Source: Limnohabitans lacus (GTDB taxonomy: Bacteria > Pseudomonadota > Gammaproteobacteria > Burkholderiales > Burkholderiaceae_C). From it: a DNA stretch of 64,000 bases. This document shows positions 25,939 through 35,191 of this stretch, one piece after another. The DNA lies in the NCBI RefSeq assembly GCF_030053395.1, contig NZ_JASGBH010000001.1, forward strand, positions 124,001-188,000. Reading direction: 5' to 3'. Made by a program: the position numbers and the translations under genes. The notes under the pieces are model-generated. The model made no database searches and had not been told where the DNA came from. It was given only the letters and a program-made list of their open reading frames with translations. The first letter of the stretch is position 1. Every line of letters starts with the position of its first letter.

Positions 25939-26703
25939 TCAGCGGGGCGCCATGCGCAGGGCGCCGTCCAAACGGATGACTTCGCCGTTCAGGTGGTTGT
26001 TGGTGACGATGTGGCAGGCCAACTCGGCAAACTCGCTGGGCTTGCCCAAGCGTGCGGGGAAGGGGATGCTGGCGGCCAGCGACTGCTGGATGGGCTCGGG
26101 CAAGGTTTCCATCAATGGGGTCTTGAACAGGCCGGGGGCGATGGTGCACACGCGGATGCCGTGCTGGGCCAAGTCACGCGCCATGGGCAGCGTCATGCCG
26201 ACCACGCCCGCCTTGGAGGCGCTGTAGGCTTGTTGGCCCACTTGGCCGTCAAAAGCCGCGACCGAGGCGGTGAAGACCATCACGCCACGGGCGCCGTCTT
26301 CCATGGGATCGAGCTTGGCGCAGGCGGCCGAAAACAAACGCGCTGCGTTGTAGGTGCCGATCAGGTTGACGTTGATCACCTTGGCGAAGTCCTCCAGCGG
26401 GGCGGCGTTGCCGTCTTTGCCGACCACGCGCTTGGCCGAGCCGATGCCGGCAATCTGCATCAGGATGCGGGCCGGGCCGTGGGCTGCGGCGGCGGCCTCG
26501 ATGGCCTGCTGCATGCTGTCGGGATCGGACACATTGCATTTGACCGCCAAGCCACCGATGTCTTTGGCCACGCGCTCAGCGTTGTCCATGTTGAGGTCGA
26601 GCACCGCGACCTTGGCACCCAGGCGGGCCAGTTCGCGGGCCGTGGCCTCGCCCAAACCAGAACCACCGCCGGTGACCAGAGCTGCTTGTCCTTGGATGTT
26701 CAT
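25939..26703 (-). CDS. SDR family 3-hydroxyacyl-CoA dehydrogenase-like oxidoreductase
   Basis: A 254-residue classical short-chain dehydrogenase with cofactor motif TGGGSGLG (residues about 11-18), Asp in LDLN favouring NAD, catalytic Ser in FTASVAAFDG, and YSASK with the Tyr/Lys pair. The best family match is the type II 3-hydroxyacyl-CoA dehydrogenase (HSD17B10-like) group. In context it would oxidise 3-hydroxy-3-aryl-propanoyl-CoA to the 3-keto thioester, the step between crotonase and thiolase. ATG 26703 removes a 16-residue extension. Confidence 0.88.
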   Translation of the reverse strand: MNIQGQAALVTGGGSGLGEATARELARLGAKVAVLDLNMDNAERVAKDIGGLAVKCNVSDPDSMQQAIEAAAAAHGPARILMQIAGIGSAKRVVGKDGNAAPLEDFAKVINVNLIGTYNAARLFSAACAKLDPMEDGARGVMVFTASVAAFDGQVGQQAYSASKAGVVGMTLPMARDLAQHGIRVCTIAPGLFKTPLMETLPEPIQQSLAASIPFPARLGKPSEFAELACHIVTNNHLNGEVIRLDGALRMAPR

Positions 26704-26733
26704 GTCTTTTCCTTTGTTGAGTTTTGAAGGCTT

Positions 26734-26804
26734 GTGGGAGCTTGCCTGCAAGCGATGGCCAGTGGCTCAGCACCTGAACTGTCGCCAGCAGGGCTGGCTC
26801 CTAC
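26734..26804. repeat. inverted pair of REP-like elements (family B)
   Basis: Two family B elements face each other in the thiolase-SDR gap: 26734-26756 (plus, TTGC/GCAA stem subtype) and 26782-26804 (minus, CAGC/GCTG stem subtype). The two subtypes differ by compensatory changes. They could attenuate or process the operon message between the thiolase and the SDR gene. Confidence 0.75.
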
Positions 26805-26820
26805 AAAACACGTTTTTTGT

Positions 26821-28071
<1,251 letters not shown>

Positions 28072-28094
28072 TTGTTCTTTCGGTTTTTTGTGGG

Positions 28095-28116
28095 CGCTTG
28101 CAGGGCAAGCTCCTAC
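28095..28116 (-). repeat. REP-like element (family B)
   Basis: A single family B copy of the GCTTGC/GCAAGC stem subtype in the 52-bp gap between the CoA ligase stop and the thiolase start. Confidence 0.65.
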
Positions 28117-28123
28117 AGGGTGA

Positions 28124-29974
28124 TCACTGAGGTTTGACGGTGTAGTGCAGCGTGTCGGCGTGCAGCGCCGCCACGGTATCGGCGCGGTGGGTGAGCACCG
28201 AGCGTTGGTTGATCGAGCCTTTGTCGGTGATCTCGCCCTTGTCGATGGTGGGCGGCTCAGACAGCAGGCACAGGCGGGCGATGCGGTTGGCGCTGCCAGT
28301 GGCCGATTGGGCCAGCGTGTTGACGATCTCTTGGAACTTGGCCAGCACGGGGGCAGAGGCGAGCACCTCGGACAGCGGCACATCCGCGCCCAAGCCGCTC
28401 AAAGCACGCACCGCGGGCGTCGGGAAAATCATCGCGCCGACTTCTTTCATGTTGATGCCCGTCAGCACCGCGTCCTGGATGTAAGGGGCACCGGCGGCAA
28501 TGATCTTGCCGCGCAGCGGGCCCACGCTTACAAAGGTGCCGGTGGCCAGCTTGAAGTCTTCGGCGATGCGGCCGTCAAACTTCAGGCCCAGGTGCACATC
28601 GGTCTCGTCGATCCACTTGACCGCGTCGCCGGTTTTGAAAAAGCCCTCTTCGTCAAAAGCACCGGCGGTTTCTTCCGGGTTGCGCCAGTAGCCGGGCGTG
28701 ATGTTGGGGCCGCGGTAGCGCACCTCGGTCTTGCCCTGCATGTCCACCAGCTTGAGCTCCAGGCCCGGCGTGGGCACGCCCAGGTCGCCCGCTTGCACAA
28801 AGGGGTTGGTCACGAAGATGCCGAACGGGCCAGACTCGGTCATCCCCAGGCCCGTGCCCATCACGATGCGCTCGCCGATTTCGCGCTCTTGCGATGCGTA
28901 CAGGCTGTCCCAAATGGGCTGGGCCAATGCGGCACCGGCATAAAAGAACATCTGCACCCGCGACAGCAGCGTTTTGCGCAGCAGGTCGTCGGTTTTCATG
29001 GCGTTGGCAATCGCTTCAAAGCCGGTGGGCACGTTGAAGTAGACGGTGGGCGCGATCTCGCGCAGGTTGCGCAAGGTCTCTCCAATCAAGGCCGGTGTGG
29101 GCTTGCCGTCGTCGATGTACAAGGTGCCGCCGTGGAACACGGTCATGCCGAAGTTGTGGTTGCCCCCAAAGGTGTGGTTCCAAGGCAGCCAGTCGACCAG
29201 CACCAGTTCTTTTTCGGCCAGCACGGGCATGGACTGGGCCATTTGCTGCTGGTTGGCGCACCACAGGCGCTGGGTGTTGATGACCGCCTTGGGCAGCTTG
29301 GTCGAGCCGCTGGTGAACAAAAACTTGACGATGGTGTCGGGGCCGGTGGCGGCCATGGCTGCGTCCACCGCAGGCGTGGCTGCAGTTGCACACAGGCTGT
29401 CGAAAGTGGTCACCTGGCGGCCATCCACGGCGCCTTCGCACATCACCACTTCCATGTCCGCGCTCACCGTGCCGGCAATGGCTTTGGCGTAGCGGGCGTC
29501 CGATGCGAACACCAGGCCGGGCGTGACGGTTTTGAGCACGTGCTTGAGCTTGTCGTAATCGACGCTCACCAGCGAATAGGGCGGCGAGGCGGGCACATAG
29601 GGCACACCGGCCACCATGCAGCCCAAGGCCAGCATGGCGTGCTCCAAGCTGTTTTCGCTCAGGATCACCACGGGGCGCTCGGCATTGAGGCCGCGGTCGA
29701 TCAGGCCTTGCGCAATGTTGCGTGCGGTCTGCCAGGCTTGTGCGTAGCTGATGTGTTGCCAGTCTCCGGTGCTGCCGTCGGCTTGTTTGACGCGGCGGGC
29801 CATGAAGCTGTGATCAGGCTTGACCTGCGCCCAGTGCTGCAGGCGGTCGGTCATGCGCTCGGGGAAAGCTTGCAGTTCCTGATCGGCTTTGAGGTAGTGC
29901 GTGCCGGGCACGCCGTCACGCAGGGTGACGCGGGTCACGCCGAACTTCAGGGGGCGGAATTGGGGGGCGTTCAT
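28124..29974 (-). CDS. fcs: feruloyl-CoA synthetase-like AMP-dependent ligase
   Basis: A 616-residue ANL-superfamily ligase. The P-loop-like A3 motif is FLFTSGSTKLPKAV, followed by the feruloyl-CoA synthase type stretch LVDWLPWNHTFGGNHNFG. Further on come MGTGLGMTESGPF and the hinge/ATP region FKTGDAVKWID with DGRIAEDFKLATG. The length and C-terminal architecture fit feruloyl-CoA synthases (about 600-630 residues) rather than short-chain ligases. It would activate ferulate, p-coumarate or related acids to CoA thioesters. ATG 29974 has CAGGAGAC upstream. It follows the crotonase gene by 22 nt. Confidence 0.87.
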   Translation of the reverse strand: MNAPQFRPLKFGVTRVTLRDGVPGTHYLKADQELQAFPERMTDRLQHWAQVKPDHSFMARRVKQADGSTGDWQHISYAQAWQTARNIAQGLIDRGLNAERPVVILSENSLEHAMLALGCMVAGVPYVPASPPYSLVSVDYDKLKHVLKTVTPGLVFASDARYAKAIAGTVSADMEVVMCEGAVDGRQVTTFDSLCATAATPAVDAAMAATGPDTIVKFLFTSGSTKLPKAVINTQRLWCANQQQMAQSMPVLAEKELVLVDWLPWNHTFGGNHNFGMTVFHGGTLYIDDGKPTPALIGETLRNLREIAPTVYFNVPTGFEAIANAMKTDDLLRKTLLSRVQMFFYAGAALAQPIWDSLYASQEREIGERIVMGTGLGMTESGPFGIFVTNPFVQAGDLGVPTPGLELKLVDMQGKTEVRYRGPNITPGYWRNPEETAGAFDEEGFFKTGDAVKWIDETDVHLGLKFDGRIAEDFKLATGTFVSVGPLRGKIIAAGAPYIQDAVLTGINMKEVGAMIFPTPAVRALSGLGADVPLSEVLASAPVLAKFQEIVNTLAQSATGSANRIARLCLLSEPPTIDKGEITDKGSINQRSVLTHRADTVAALHADTLHYTVKPQ

Positions 29975-29996
29975 GGCTTGGTCTCCTGCAGCCGGA

Positions 29997-30806
29997 TCAG
30001 TTGGCTTTTTGGACTTTGGCGGCCTTGCCCTCGAGGAAGGCGCGCACACGGGCCTTGGCTTCGGGAGCGGACTGCGCGATGGAGGCCATCAGCGCTTCGG
30101 TGAACAGGCCATGGTCCGCAGGCTGCTCGGCAATGCGTGGCAGGGCGTGGGTCAGGGCAAAGTTGGTCAGCGGCGCATTGGTCGCGATGCGGGTGGCCAA
30201 CTCGATGGCTTTGGTCAAGGCCGTGCCGGTCGGCACCAGGTATTGCGCAAAGCCCACGCGCTCGCCGTCTTGCGCGTTGTACACACGGCCCGTGAGCATC
30301 ATGTCGGTCATGCGGGCTGCACCAATCAGCTTGGGCACACGCACCGAGCCGCCGCCGCCCACAAAGATGCCACGCGTGCCTTCGGGCAGGGCATAAAAGG
30401 TGCTTTCGTCGGCCACGCGGATGTGCGAGGCGCTGGCCAGCTCCAAACCGCCACCAACCACCGCGCCGTGCAAAGCCGCAACCACGGGCACACGGCCTTG
30501 CTCGACAGCATTGAGCGCCACGTGCCAGCTGCGTGAGTGGTGGATGCCTTCACCGGCGTCGCGCTCTTTGAGTTCAGACAGGTCCAGGCCTGCGCAAAAG
30601 TGGTCGCCTTCACCGTGGATCACGGCGGCACCGGCTTCAGGCGGCAGGTTCTGAAAGACATCGCGCAAGGCTTCGATCAGGCCGTCAGACAGGGCGTTGC
30701 GCTTGGCAGGACGGCACAGACGCACCACGGCGACGGCGCCTTGCATCTCCAAAGCAACGCCATTGGCTGCAGCACGGTCAAGGATGGGGTTGCTTGCTTG
30801 GGACAT
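29997..30806 (-). CDS. enoyl-CoA hydratase/isomerase (crotonase) family
   Basis: A 269-residue crotonase. The oxyanion-hole segments are HFCAGLDLSEL and AALHGAVVGGGLELA; the catalytic-acid region is PEGTRGIFVGGGGSVRVPKLIG. It is first in the aromatic CoA operon. Its role could be hydration of feruloyl-CoA for beta-oxidation, or a hydratase-lyase (Ech) giving vanillin. Co-occurrence with the SDR, thiolase and thioesterase, and the lack of a vanillin dehydrogenase gene nearby, favour the first. It is divergent from the amidohydrolase gene. Confidence 0.85.
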   Translation of the reverse strand: MSQASNPILDRAAANGVALEMQGAVAVVRLCRPAKRNALSDGLIEALRDVFQNLPPEAGAAVIHGEGDHFCAGLDLSELKERDAGEGIHHSRSWHVALNAVEQGRVPVVAALHGAVVGGGLELASASHIRVADESTFYALPEGTRGIFVGGGGSVRVPKLIGAARMTDMMLTGRVYNAQDGERVGFAQYLVPTGTALTKAIELATRIATNAPLTNFALTHALPRIAEQPADHGLFTEALMASIAQSAPEAKARVRAFLEGKAAKVQKAN

Positions 30807-30847
30807 CGGTTGGGTCTCTTAAATGACTTGACCCAAAGGCCAAGAAG

Positions 30848-30862
30848 GTTATTATTGATAAC
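30848..30862. promoter_or_regulatory. candidate regulator-binding palindrome upstream of the aromatic CoA operon
   Basis: GTTAT-N5-ATAAC, a perfect inverted repeat in an AT-rich patch within the 199-bp divergent gap (30807-31005). Its size and position, about 40 bp upstream of the crotonase start, fit a MarR-type operator. The MarR protein at 18372-18881 is the obvious candidate ligand (inference). Confidence 0.45.
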
Positions 30863-31005
30863 GATATTGTGCGCAGCGGTGAGCGCTTTTCGGCTTGGGG
30901 GTTTCCCTAGGTTGGGTGCTGATTCCCGCTCAAGCGCTGCAAGCTAAAGCCATTGCCTTTGAGATCGGCTATCGTTCAGAGGCACCCAACGGAGACCTGC
31001 AAGCC

Positions 31006-31878
31006 ATGAATTACAAAGACCTGATCGCCATCGACATCCACACCCACGCTGAAGTGAGTTGCTGGAACCCCTTTGACAACTATGGTGAGGAATACGACCG
31101 CGCTGCGGACAAATTCTTTGGCAGCAACCGCCGCCCGACCATTGAAGAGACCGTGGCCTACTACCGCGAGCGCAAGATCGGTTTGGTCATGTTCACTGTG
31201 GACAGCGAATCACAGCTGGGCCGCCGCCGCATCCCCAACGAAGAGATCGCCAAGGCCGCGCGAGACAACAGCGACATGATGATTGCCTTTGCCAGCATCG
31301 ACCCGCACAAGGGCAAGATGGGCGCACGCGAGGCCGAGCGCCTGATCAAGGAAGAGGGCATCAAGGGCTTCAAGTTCCACCCCACGGTGCAGGGCTACCA
31401 CCCTTACGACAAGATGGCCTGGCCCATTTACGACGTGATCAACGAGTACAAGCTGCCTGCGATCTTTCACACTGGGCACAGCGGCATCGGCTCGGGCATG
31501 CGCTGCGGTGGCGGCCTGCGCCTGGCCTACAGCAACCCCATGCACCTGGACGATGTGGCCATCGACTGGCCCGACATGCAGATCGTCATGGCACACCCGA
31601 GTTTTCCGTGGCAAGACGAGGCGCTGTCTGTGGCCACGCACAAGCCCAATGTCTGGATCGACCTGTCGGGCTGGAGCCCCAAGTACTTTCCCAAGCAGCT
31701 GATCCAGTACGCCAACACGCTGCTCAAAGACCGCATTTTGTTTGGCAGCGACTACCCGCTCATCACGCCCGAGCGCTGGATGAAAGATTTTGAAGTGGCG
31801 GGCTTCAAGCCCGAGGTGATGCCCGGCATCTTGAAAGACAACGCGGTGCGTTTGCTGGGGCTGGACAAGGCCGCTTGA
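31006..31878 (+). CDS. amidohydrolase family metal-dependent hydrolase/decarboxylase
   Basis: A 290-residue amidohydrolase-2 (ACMSD-like) TIM barrel. Metal ligands are visible as IDIHTHAE near the N-terminus, IFHTGHSG, VMAHPSFPW and the late Asp in FGSDYP. Relatives include decarboxylases (ACMSD, gamma-resorcylate), pyrone-dicarboxylate hydrolases and hydratases. It differs from LigI and LigJ in this window. Divergent placement next to the ferulate operon suggests a side reaction on an aromatic intermediate, but no substrate can be assigned. ATG 31006 is preceded by GGAGA; an upstream ATG at 30895 would add 37 residues not typical of the family. Confidence 0.8.
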   Translation: MNYKDLIAIDIHTHAEVSCWNPFDNYGEEYDRAADKFFGSNRRPTIEETVAYYRERKIGLVMFTVDSESQLGRRRIPNEEIAKAARDNSDMMIAFASIDPHKGKMGAREAERLIKEEGIKGFKFHPTVQGYHPYDKMAWPIYDVINEYKLPAIFHTGHSGIGSGMRCGGGLRLAYSNPMHLDDVAIDWPDMQIVMAHPSFPWQDEALSVATHKPNVWIDLSGWSPKYFPKQLIQYANTLLKDRILFGSDYPLITPERWMKDFEVAGFKPEVMPGILKDNAVRLLGLDKAA

Positions 31879-31909
31879 TTTCCAGATCGGCGTCTTGGCG
31901 CCGATCCCT

Positions 31910-32251
31910 TCACACCACCGGATCCTGTGGCGCAGGGCTTTGCAGCAGCTGGTCTATCGGCCAGTTCAGCAGTTCGCCCAGGCGGCAGACCACCCAACGC
32001 GCTTCCACGGGCGACACCACCGCAGGCTCGGCCAGCAGGCCCAGCTCGCATTGCGCCAGCACCAACTCTTCGGTGATGCCCAAGGTGAACTGCATGTTGG
32101 CCGCTTTTTCGGTCAGCAAGTTGGCCAAGTCTTCGCACAGCTCGTAGCGCTCGGCCATTTCGCGGTGGCCGATGCTGGGTTTGATCTTGCCCGGCGGCAC
32201 ATACAGCGCCGTGAAGCTCTCGGGCAGGTAGATCTGGTTGCCTTCGCTCAT
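31910..32251 (-). CDS. conserved hypothetical protein (113 aa)
   Basis: A small soluble protein without signal peptide or known catalytic motif. The central part (RYELCEDLANLLTEKAANMQFTLGITEELVLAQCE) is helical, and the sequence looks like a conserved Burkholderiales hypothetical sometimes labelled as an ATPase with chaperone activity. No Walker motif is present, so that label is not supported. It is convergent with the amidohydrolase gene and follows yjdM by 7 nt on the same strand. Confidence 0.6.
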   Translation of the reverse strand: MSEGNQIYLPESFTALYVPPGKIKPSIGHREMAERYELCEDLANLLTEKAANMQFTLGITEELVLAQCELGLLAEPAVVSPVEARWVVCRLGELLNWPIDQLLQSPAPQDPVV

Positions 32252-32258
32252 GCCCGGC

Positions 32259-32597
32259 TCAGGCTTTTTTGACGAATTCGGTTTTCAGCTGCATGGGCCC
32301 AAAGCCGTCGATCTTGCAGTCGATGTCGTGGTCGCCTTCGATCAGGCGGATGTTCTTGACCTTGGTGCCGACCTTGACGACCGAGGAAGACCCTTTGATT
32401 TTCAAATCCTTGACCAAGGTGACGGTGTCGCCGTCTTGCAGCACATTGCCGTTGGCGTCTTTCCAGACTTTGGCCACATCAGCGGCAGCGGCCTCAGCGG
32501 GGTTCCATTCGTGCCCGCAGCTGGGGCAGATCAACAGGTTGCCATCTTCGTAGGTGTATTCGTCGTGGCATTTCGGGCAGGCGGGCAGGGTGCTCAT
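32259..32597 (-). CDS. yjdM: zinc ribbon protein YjdM (PhnA family)
   Basis: A 112-residue protein: N-terminal zinc ribbon (CPKC ... CPSC, residues 7-27) followed by a small beta-barrel ([26 protein letters not shown] region). This is the E. coli YjdM (formerly PhnA) architecture; the physiological role is unclear, and the old link to alkylphosphonate use is not established. The start at 32597 has GGAAAC upstream. Confidence 0.88.
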   Translation of the reverse strand: MSTLPACPKCHDEYTYEDGNLLICPSCGHEWNPAEAAAADVAKVWKDANGNVLQDGDTVTLVKDLKIKGSSSVVKVGTKVKNIRLIEGDHDIDCKIDGFGPMQLKTEFVKKA

Positions 32598-32642
32598 GGG
32601 GTTTCCTTATCGGGCTGGAGGATACCCCATGCTCAGCCCCGT

Positions 32643-33464
32643 TCATCCGTGCGGCGTGGCTTTCACAAAAGCACCGCCTTGGTAAATGGCCGCCGGGTCC
32701 TGCGTGTCGATCACCGGTTGGCGTGCTTCGACGGCGTTTCGGAACACGTCCGACGAGTCTTGTGGCCGGTAGCCGATGTGTTTGGCATGGGTATTGTCCC
32801 ACCAGGTGGTCTGGTTGTCCGACATGCCATAGATGATGGTGTGGCCCACGATGGGGGCCGTGAGTGCCGCGACGATCAGGCGTTCCAAGTCGTCGTAGCT
32901 CAGGTAGGTGGCCAACATGCGGCGGTCCTTGGGCTCGGTGAACGACGAGCCGATGCGCAGGCTCACCGTCTCGATGCCCCAGCGGTCCCAATACAGCTGA
33001 GCCAGGTCTTCGCCAAAGGCTTTGGACAGGCCGTAAAAACCATCAGGCTTGGGTGGCATGCGGGTGTTGACCACTTCGTCTTGCCGGTAAAAGCCGGTCA
33101 CGTGGTTGGAGCTGGCGAACACGATGCGCTTGACGCCTTTCAAGCGGGCTGCTTCGTAAAGGTTGACCATGCCCACGATGTTGCCCGCCAAGATGGGCGC
33201 CCAGGGCTGCTCGGTGGACACGCCGCCCATGTGCACCACGGCGCTCACGCCGTCGAGCAAGGCCATCATCTGGTCGGCGTCTTCCAGCGCGGCGATTTGA
33301 ACTTCTTCACCAGCGGCTGCTGCGCCCAGGTCGCGGCGGTGGCTCACGCGCAGCACATCGCAATAGGCTTTCAGGCGCGGGCGCAGCTCTTGGCCCAGAT
33401 TGCCGCCAGCGCCCGTCAGCAGCAGGCGGGGAAATTTCAAAGGGGATGCGGGGGGATTGAGCAT
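32643..33464 (-). CDS. udh: uronate dehydrogenase (NAD-dependent, extended SDR)
   Basis: A 273-residue Rossmann protein with TGAGGNLGQ at the N-terminus, VVHMGGVSTEQPW, the catalytic SSN ... YGLSK (Tyr/Lys) and SLRIGSSF. The overall pattern matches bacterial uronate dehydrogenase (Udh), which oxidises D-galacturonate or D-glucuronate at C1 to the aldaro-lactone with NAD. Neighbours encode every later step to pyruvate and glycerate, which supports the call. ATG 33464 was chosen; the aldolase gene ends 14 nt upstream. Confidence 0.88.
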   Translation of the reverse strand: MLNPPASPLKFPRLLLTGAGGNLGQELRPRLKAYCDVLRVSHRRDLGAAAAGEEVQIAALEDADQMMALLDGVSAVVHMGGVSTEQPWAPILAGNIVGMVNLYEAARLKGVKRIVFASSNHVTGFYRQDEVVNTRMPPKPDGFYGLSKAFGEDLAQLYWDRWGIETVSLRIGSSFTEPKDRRMLATYLSYDDLERLIVAALTAPIVGHTIIYGMSDNQTTWWDNTHAKHIGYRPQDSSDVFRNAVEARQPVIDTQDPAAIYQGGAFVKATPHG

Positions 33465-33478
33465 GGTGTTCTTGGCTT

Positions 33479-34243
33479 TCAGTCTTTGAAACGCGCGGCC
33501 AGGGCTTGTGCGCTGTCGCGCAACACGTTCTGGTCGGCGCCCACGGCCACAAACAGGCAGCCTTGGGCCACATAGTGTTTGGCCAGGGTTTCGTCGCCCG
33601 TCAAGATGCCGGCGGCCTTGCCGCACGCTTGGATGCGGGCAATGGCCTCGTCGATGACCTTGAGCACCTCGGGGTGCTTGGGGTTGCCCAAGTGGCCCAA
33701 AGCGGCAGACAAGTCGCCGGGGCCGATGAAGACGCCATCCACGCCTTCGACGTTGGCGATCTCTTCGATGTTTTTCAGGCCCTCGATGGTCTCGACCTGC
33801 AGCAGCACGCAGATTTCTTCAGCGCTGCGATGGGCATAGCCTTGGACACGGCCGTAGTTGCTGGCGCGGGGTGCACCGGCATAACCGCGCACACCCTGCG
33901 GTGGGTAACGGGTGTAGGACACCGCGTTGCGTGCTTCTTCGGCGGTCTGGATGTAAGGCACCAAGAGCGTTTGCACGCCAATGTCGAGCAAGCGCTTGAA
34001 GGTCACCATGTCGTTCCAAGGTGGGCGCACGATGGGCGTGGCCGTGCCGCCTTGCATGGCTTGCAGCTGGGCCAGCACATCGGGCACTTCGTTGGGCGAG
34101 TGCTCCATGTCCAGCAGCAGCCAGTCGTAGCCGCAATGGGCCAAGATTTCGATGCTGATGGGGCTGCACAAATGCGACCACAGGCCGATTTGTTTTTGGC
34201 CACTCAGGATGGCGTGCTTGAAACGGTTGATGGGAAAGTCCAT
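33479..34243 (-). CDS. garL: HpcH/HpaI family class II aldolase (2-dehydro-3-deoxyglucarate aldolase)
   Basis: A 254-residue pyruvate-dependent class II aldolase: LLLDMEHSPN (His base), IVRPPWND (Arg binding pyruvate), QVETIEG and FIGPGDLS (Glu and Asp metal ligands). In this aldarate operon it should cleave 5-keto-4-deoxy-glucarate to pyruvate and tartronate semialdehyde, the GarL reaction. Other HpaI-type substrates cannot be excluded from sequence alone. ATG 34243 follows GGAGCA. Confidence 0.85.
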   Translation of the reverse strand: MDFPINRFKHAILSGQKQIGLWSHLCSPISIEILAHCGYDWLLLDMEHSPNEVPDVLAQLQAMQGGTATPIVRPPWNDMVTFKRLLDIGVQTLLVPYIQTAEEARNAVSYTRYPPQGVRGYAGAPRASNYGRVQGYAHRSAEEICVLLQVETIEGLKNIEEIANVEGVDGVFIGPGDLSAALGHLGNPKHPEVLKVIDEAIARIQACGKAAGILTGDETLAKHYVAQGCLFVAVGADQNVLRDSAQALAARFKD

Positions 34244-34253
34244 GGCGTGCTCC

Positions 34254-35159
34254 TTAAGCGGCAGAAGGATCGGCGGGGGTCGGGCTGATCTGGAAGTTGG
34301 CGGCGATCTCCAAGGCGCGCACCAGGCCCGAGTGGTCCCAGCCTGCGCCACCGTTGGCAACGCAGCTGCTCATCAGCTGCTGGGTGCTGGCGGTGTTGGG
34401 CAGGCTCAGGCCCATGGCCTTGGCGCCTTCCAGGGCCAAGTTCAGGTCTTTTTGGTGCAGCTCGATGCGAAAGCCCGGGTTGAAGGTGCGCTTGATCATG
34501 CGCTCGCCATGCAGCTCCAAAATGCGGCTGGTGGCCAGGCCCCCCATCAGCGCTTGGCGCACTTTGGTGGGGTCGGCACCGGCTTTGGCGGCAAACAGCA
34601 GGGCTTCGCCCACGGCCTCGATGTTGAGCGCCACGATGATCTGGTTGGCCACTTTGCAAGTTTGGCCGCTGCCGTTGTCGCCGATCAGGGTGATGTTCTT
34701 GCCCATCAGCGCAAACAGGGGCTGCACTTGGTTGAAGGTGGCTTCCGAACCGCCCACCATGATGGTCAGGCTGGCCGCTTTGGCACCCACTTCGCCACCG
34801 GACACCGGAGCGTCCAGGTACTCGCAGCCCAGCGCGTTGATCTTGGCCGCGAACTCTTTGGTGGCGATCGGCGAGATGGAGCTCATGTCCACCACGGTTT
34901 TGCCTGCGCTCAGGCCTTGTGCGACGCCCTTGTCGCCAAACAGCACATCGGCCACATGCGGCGTGTCGGGCACCATGGTGAAGATGATGTCGGCTTGTTG
35001 CGCGACTTCGGCGGGGCTGGCACAAGCCTGTGCGCCTTGCGCCACCACGCCTGCGGGCACGCCGCTGCGCGAAAAGGCAAAGACCTCATGGCCACCGGCC
35101 AGCAAATGTCCCGCCATGGGCGCGCCCATGATGCCCAAGCCAATGAATCCGAGTTTCAT
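34254..35159 (-). CDS. garR: 2-hydroxy-3-oxopropionate (tartronate semialdehyde) reductase
   Basis: A 301-residue beta-hydroxyacid dehydrogenase: nucleotide motif GFIGLGIMGAPMA at the N-terminus, substrate-binding DAPVSGGEVGA and the catalytic lysine in CKVANQII. It reduces tartronate semialdehyde from the aldolase to D-glycerate. It lies between the aldolase and glucarate dehydratase genes with gaps of 10 and 32 nt. A glycerate kinase is not in the window. Confidence 0.9.
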   Translation of the reverse strand: MKLGFIGLGIMGAPMAGHLLAGGHEVFAFSRSGVPAGVVAQGAQACASPAEVAQQADIIFTMVPDTPHVADVLFGDKGVAQGLSAGKTVVDMSSISPIATKEFAAKINALGCEYLDAPVSGGEVGAKAASLTIMVGGSEATFNQVQPLFALMGKNITLIGDNGSGQTCKVANQIIVALNIEAVGEALLFAAKAGADPTKVRQALMGGLATSRILELHGERMIKRTFNPGFRIELHQKDLNLALEGAKAMGLSLPNTASTQQLMSSCVANGGAGWDHSGLVRALEIAANFQISPTPADPSAA

Positions 35160-35191
35160 GGTGTTTCCTTTGGAGTGAATCGCCCGGGTGC

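Noticed and set aside
29997..30806. Assignment of the crotonase as feruloyl-CoA hydratase-lyase (ech)
   Set aside because: The neighbours (SDR, thiolase, thioesterase) and the absence of a vanillin dehydrogenase gene favour a beta-oxidation hydratase; sequence alone does not settle it.
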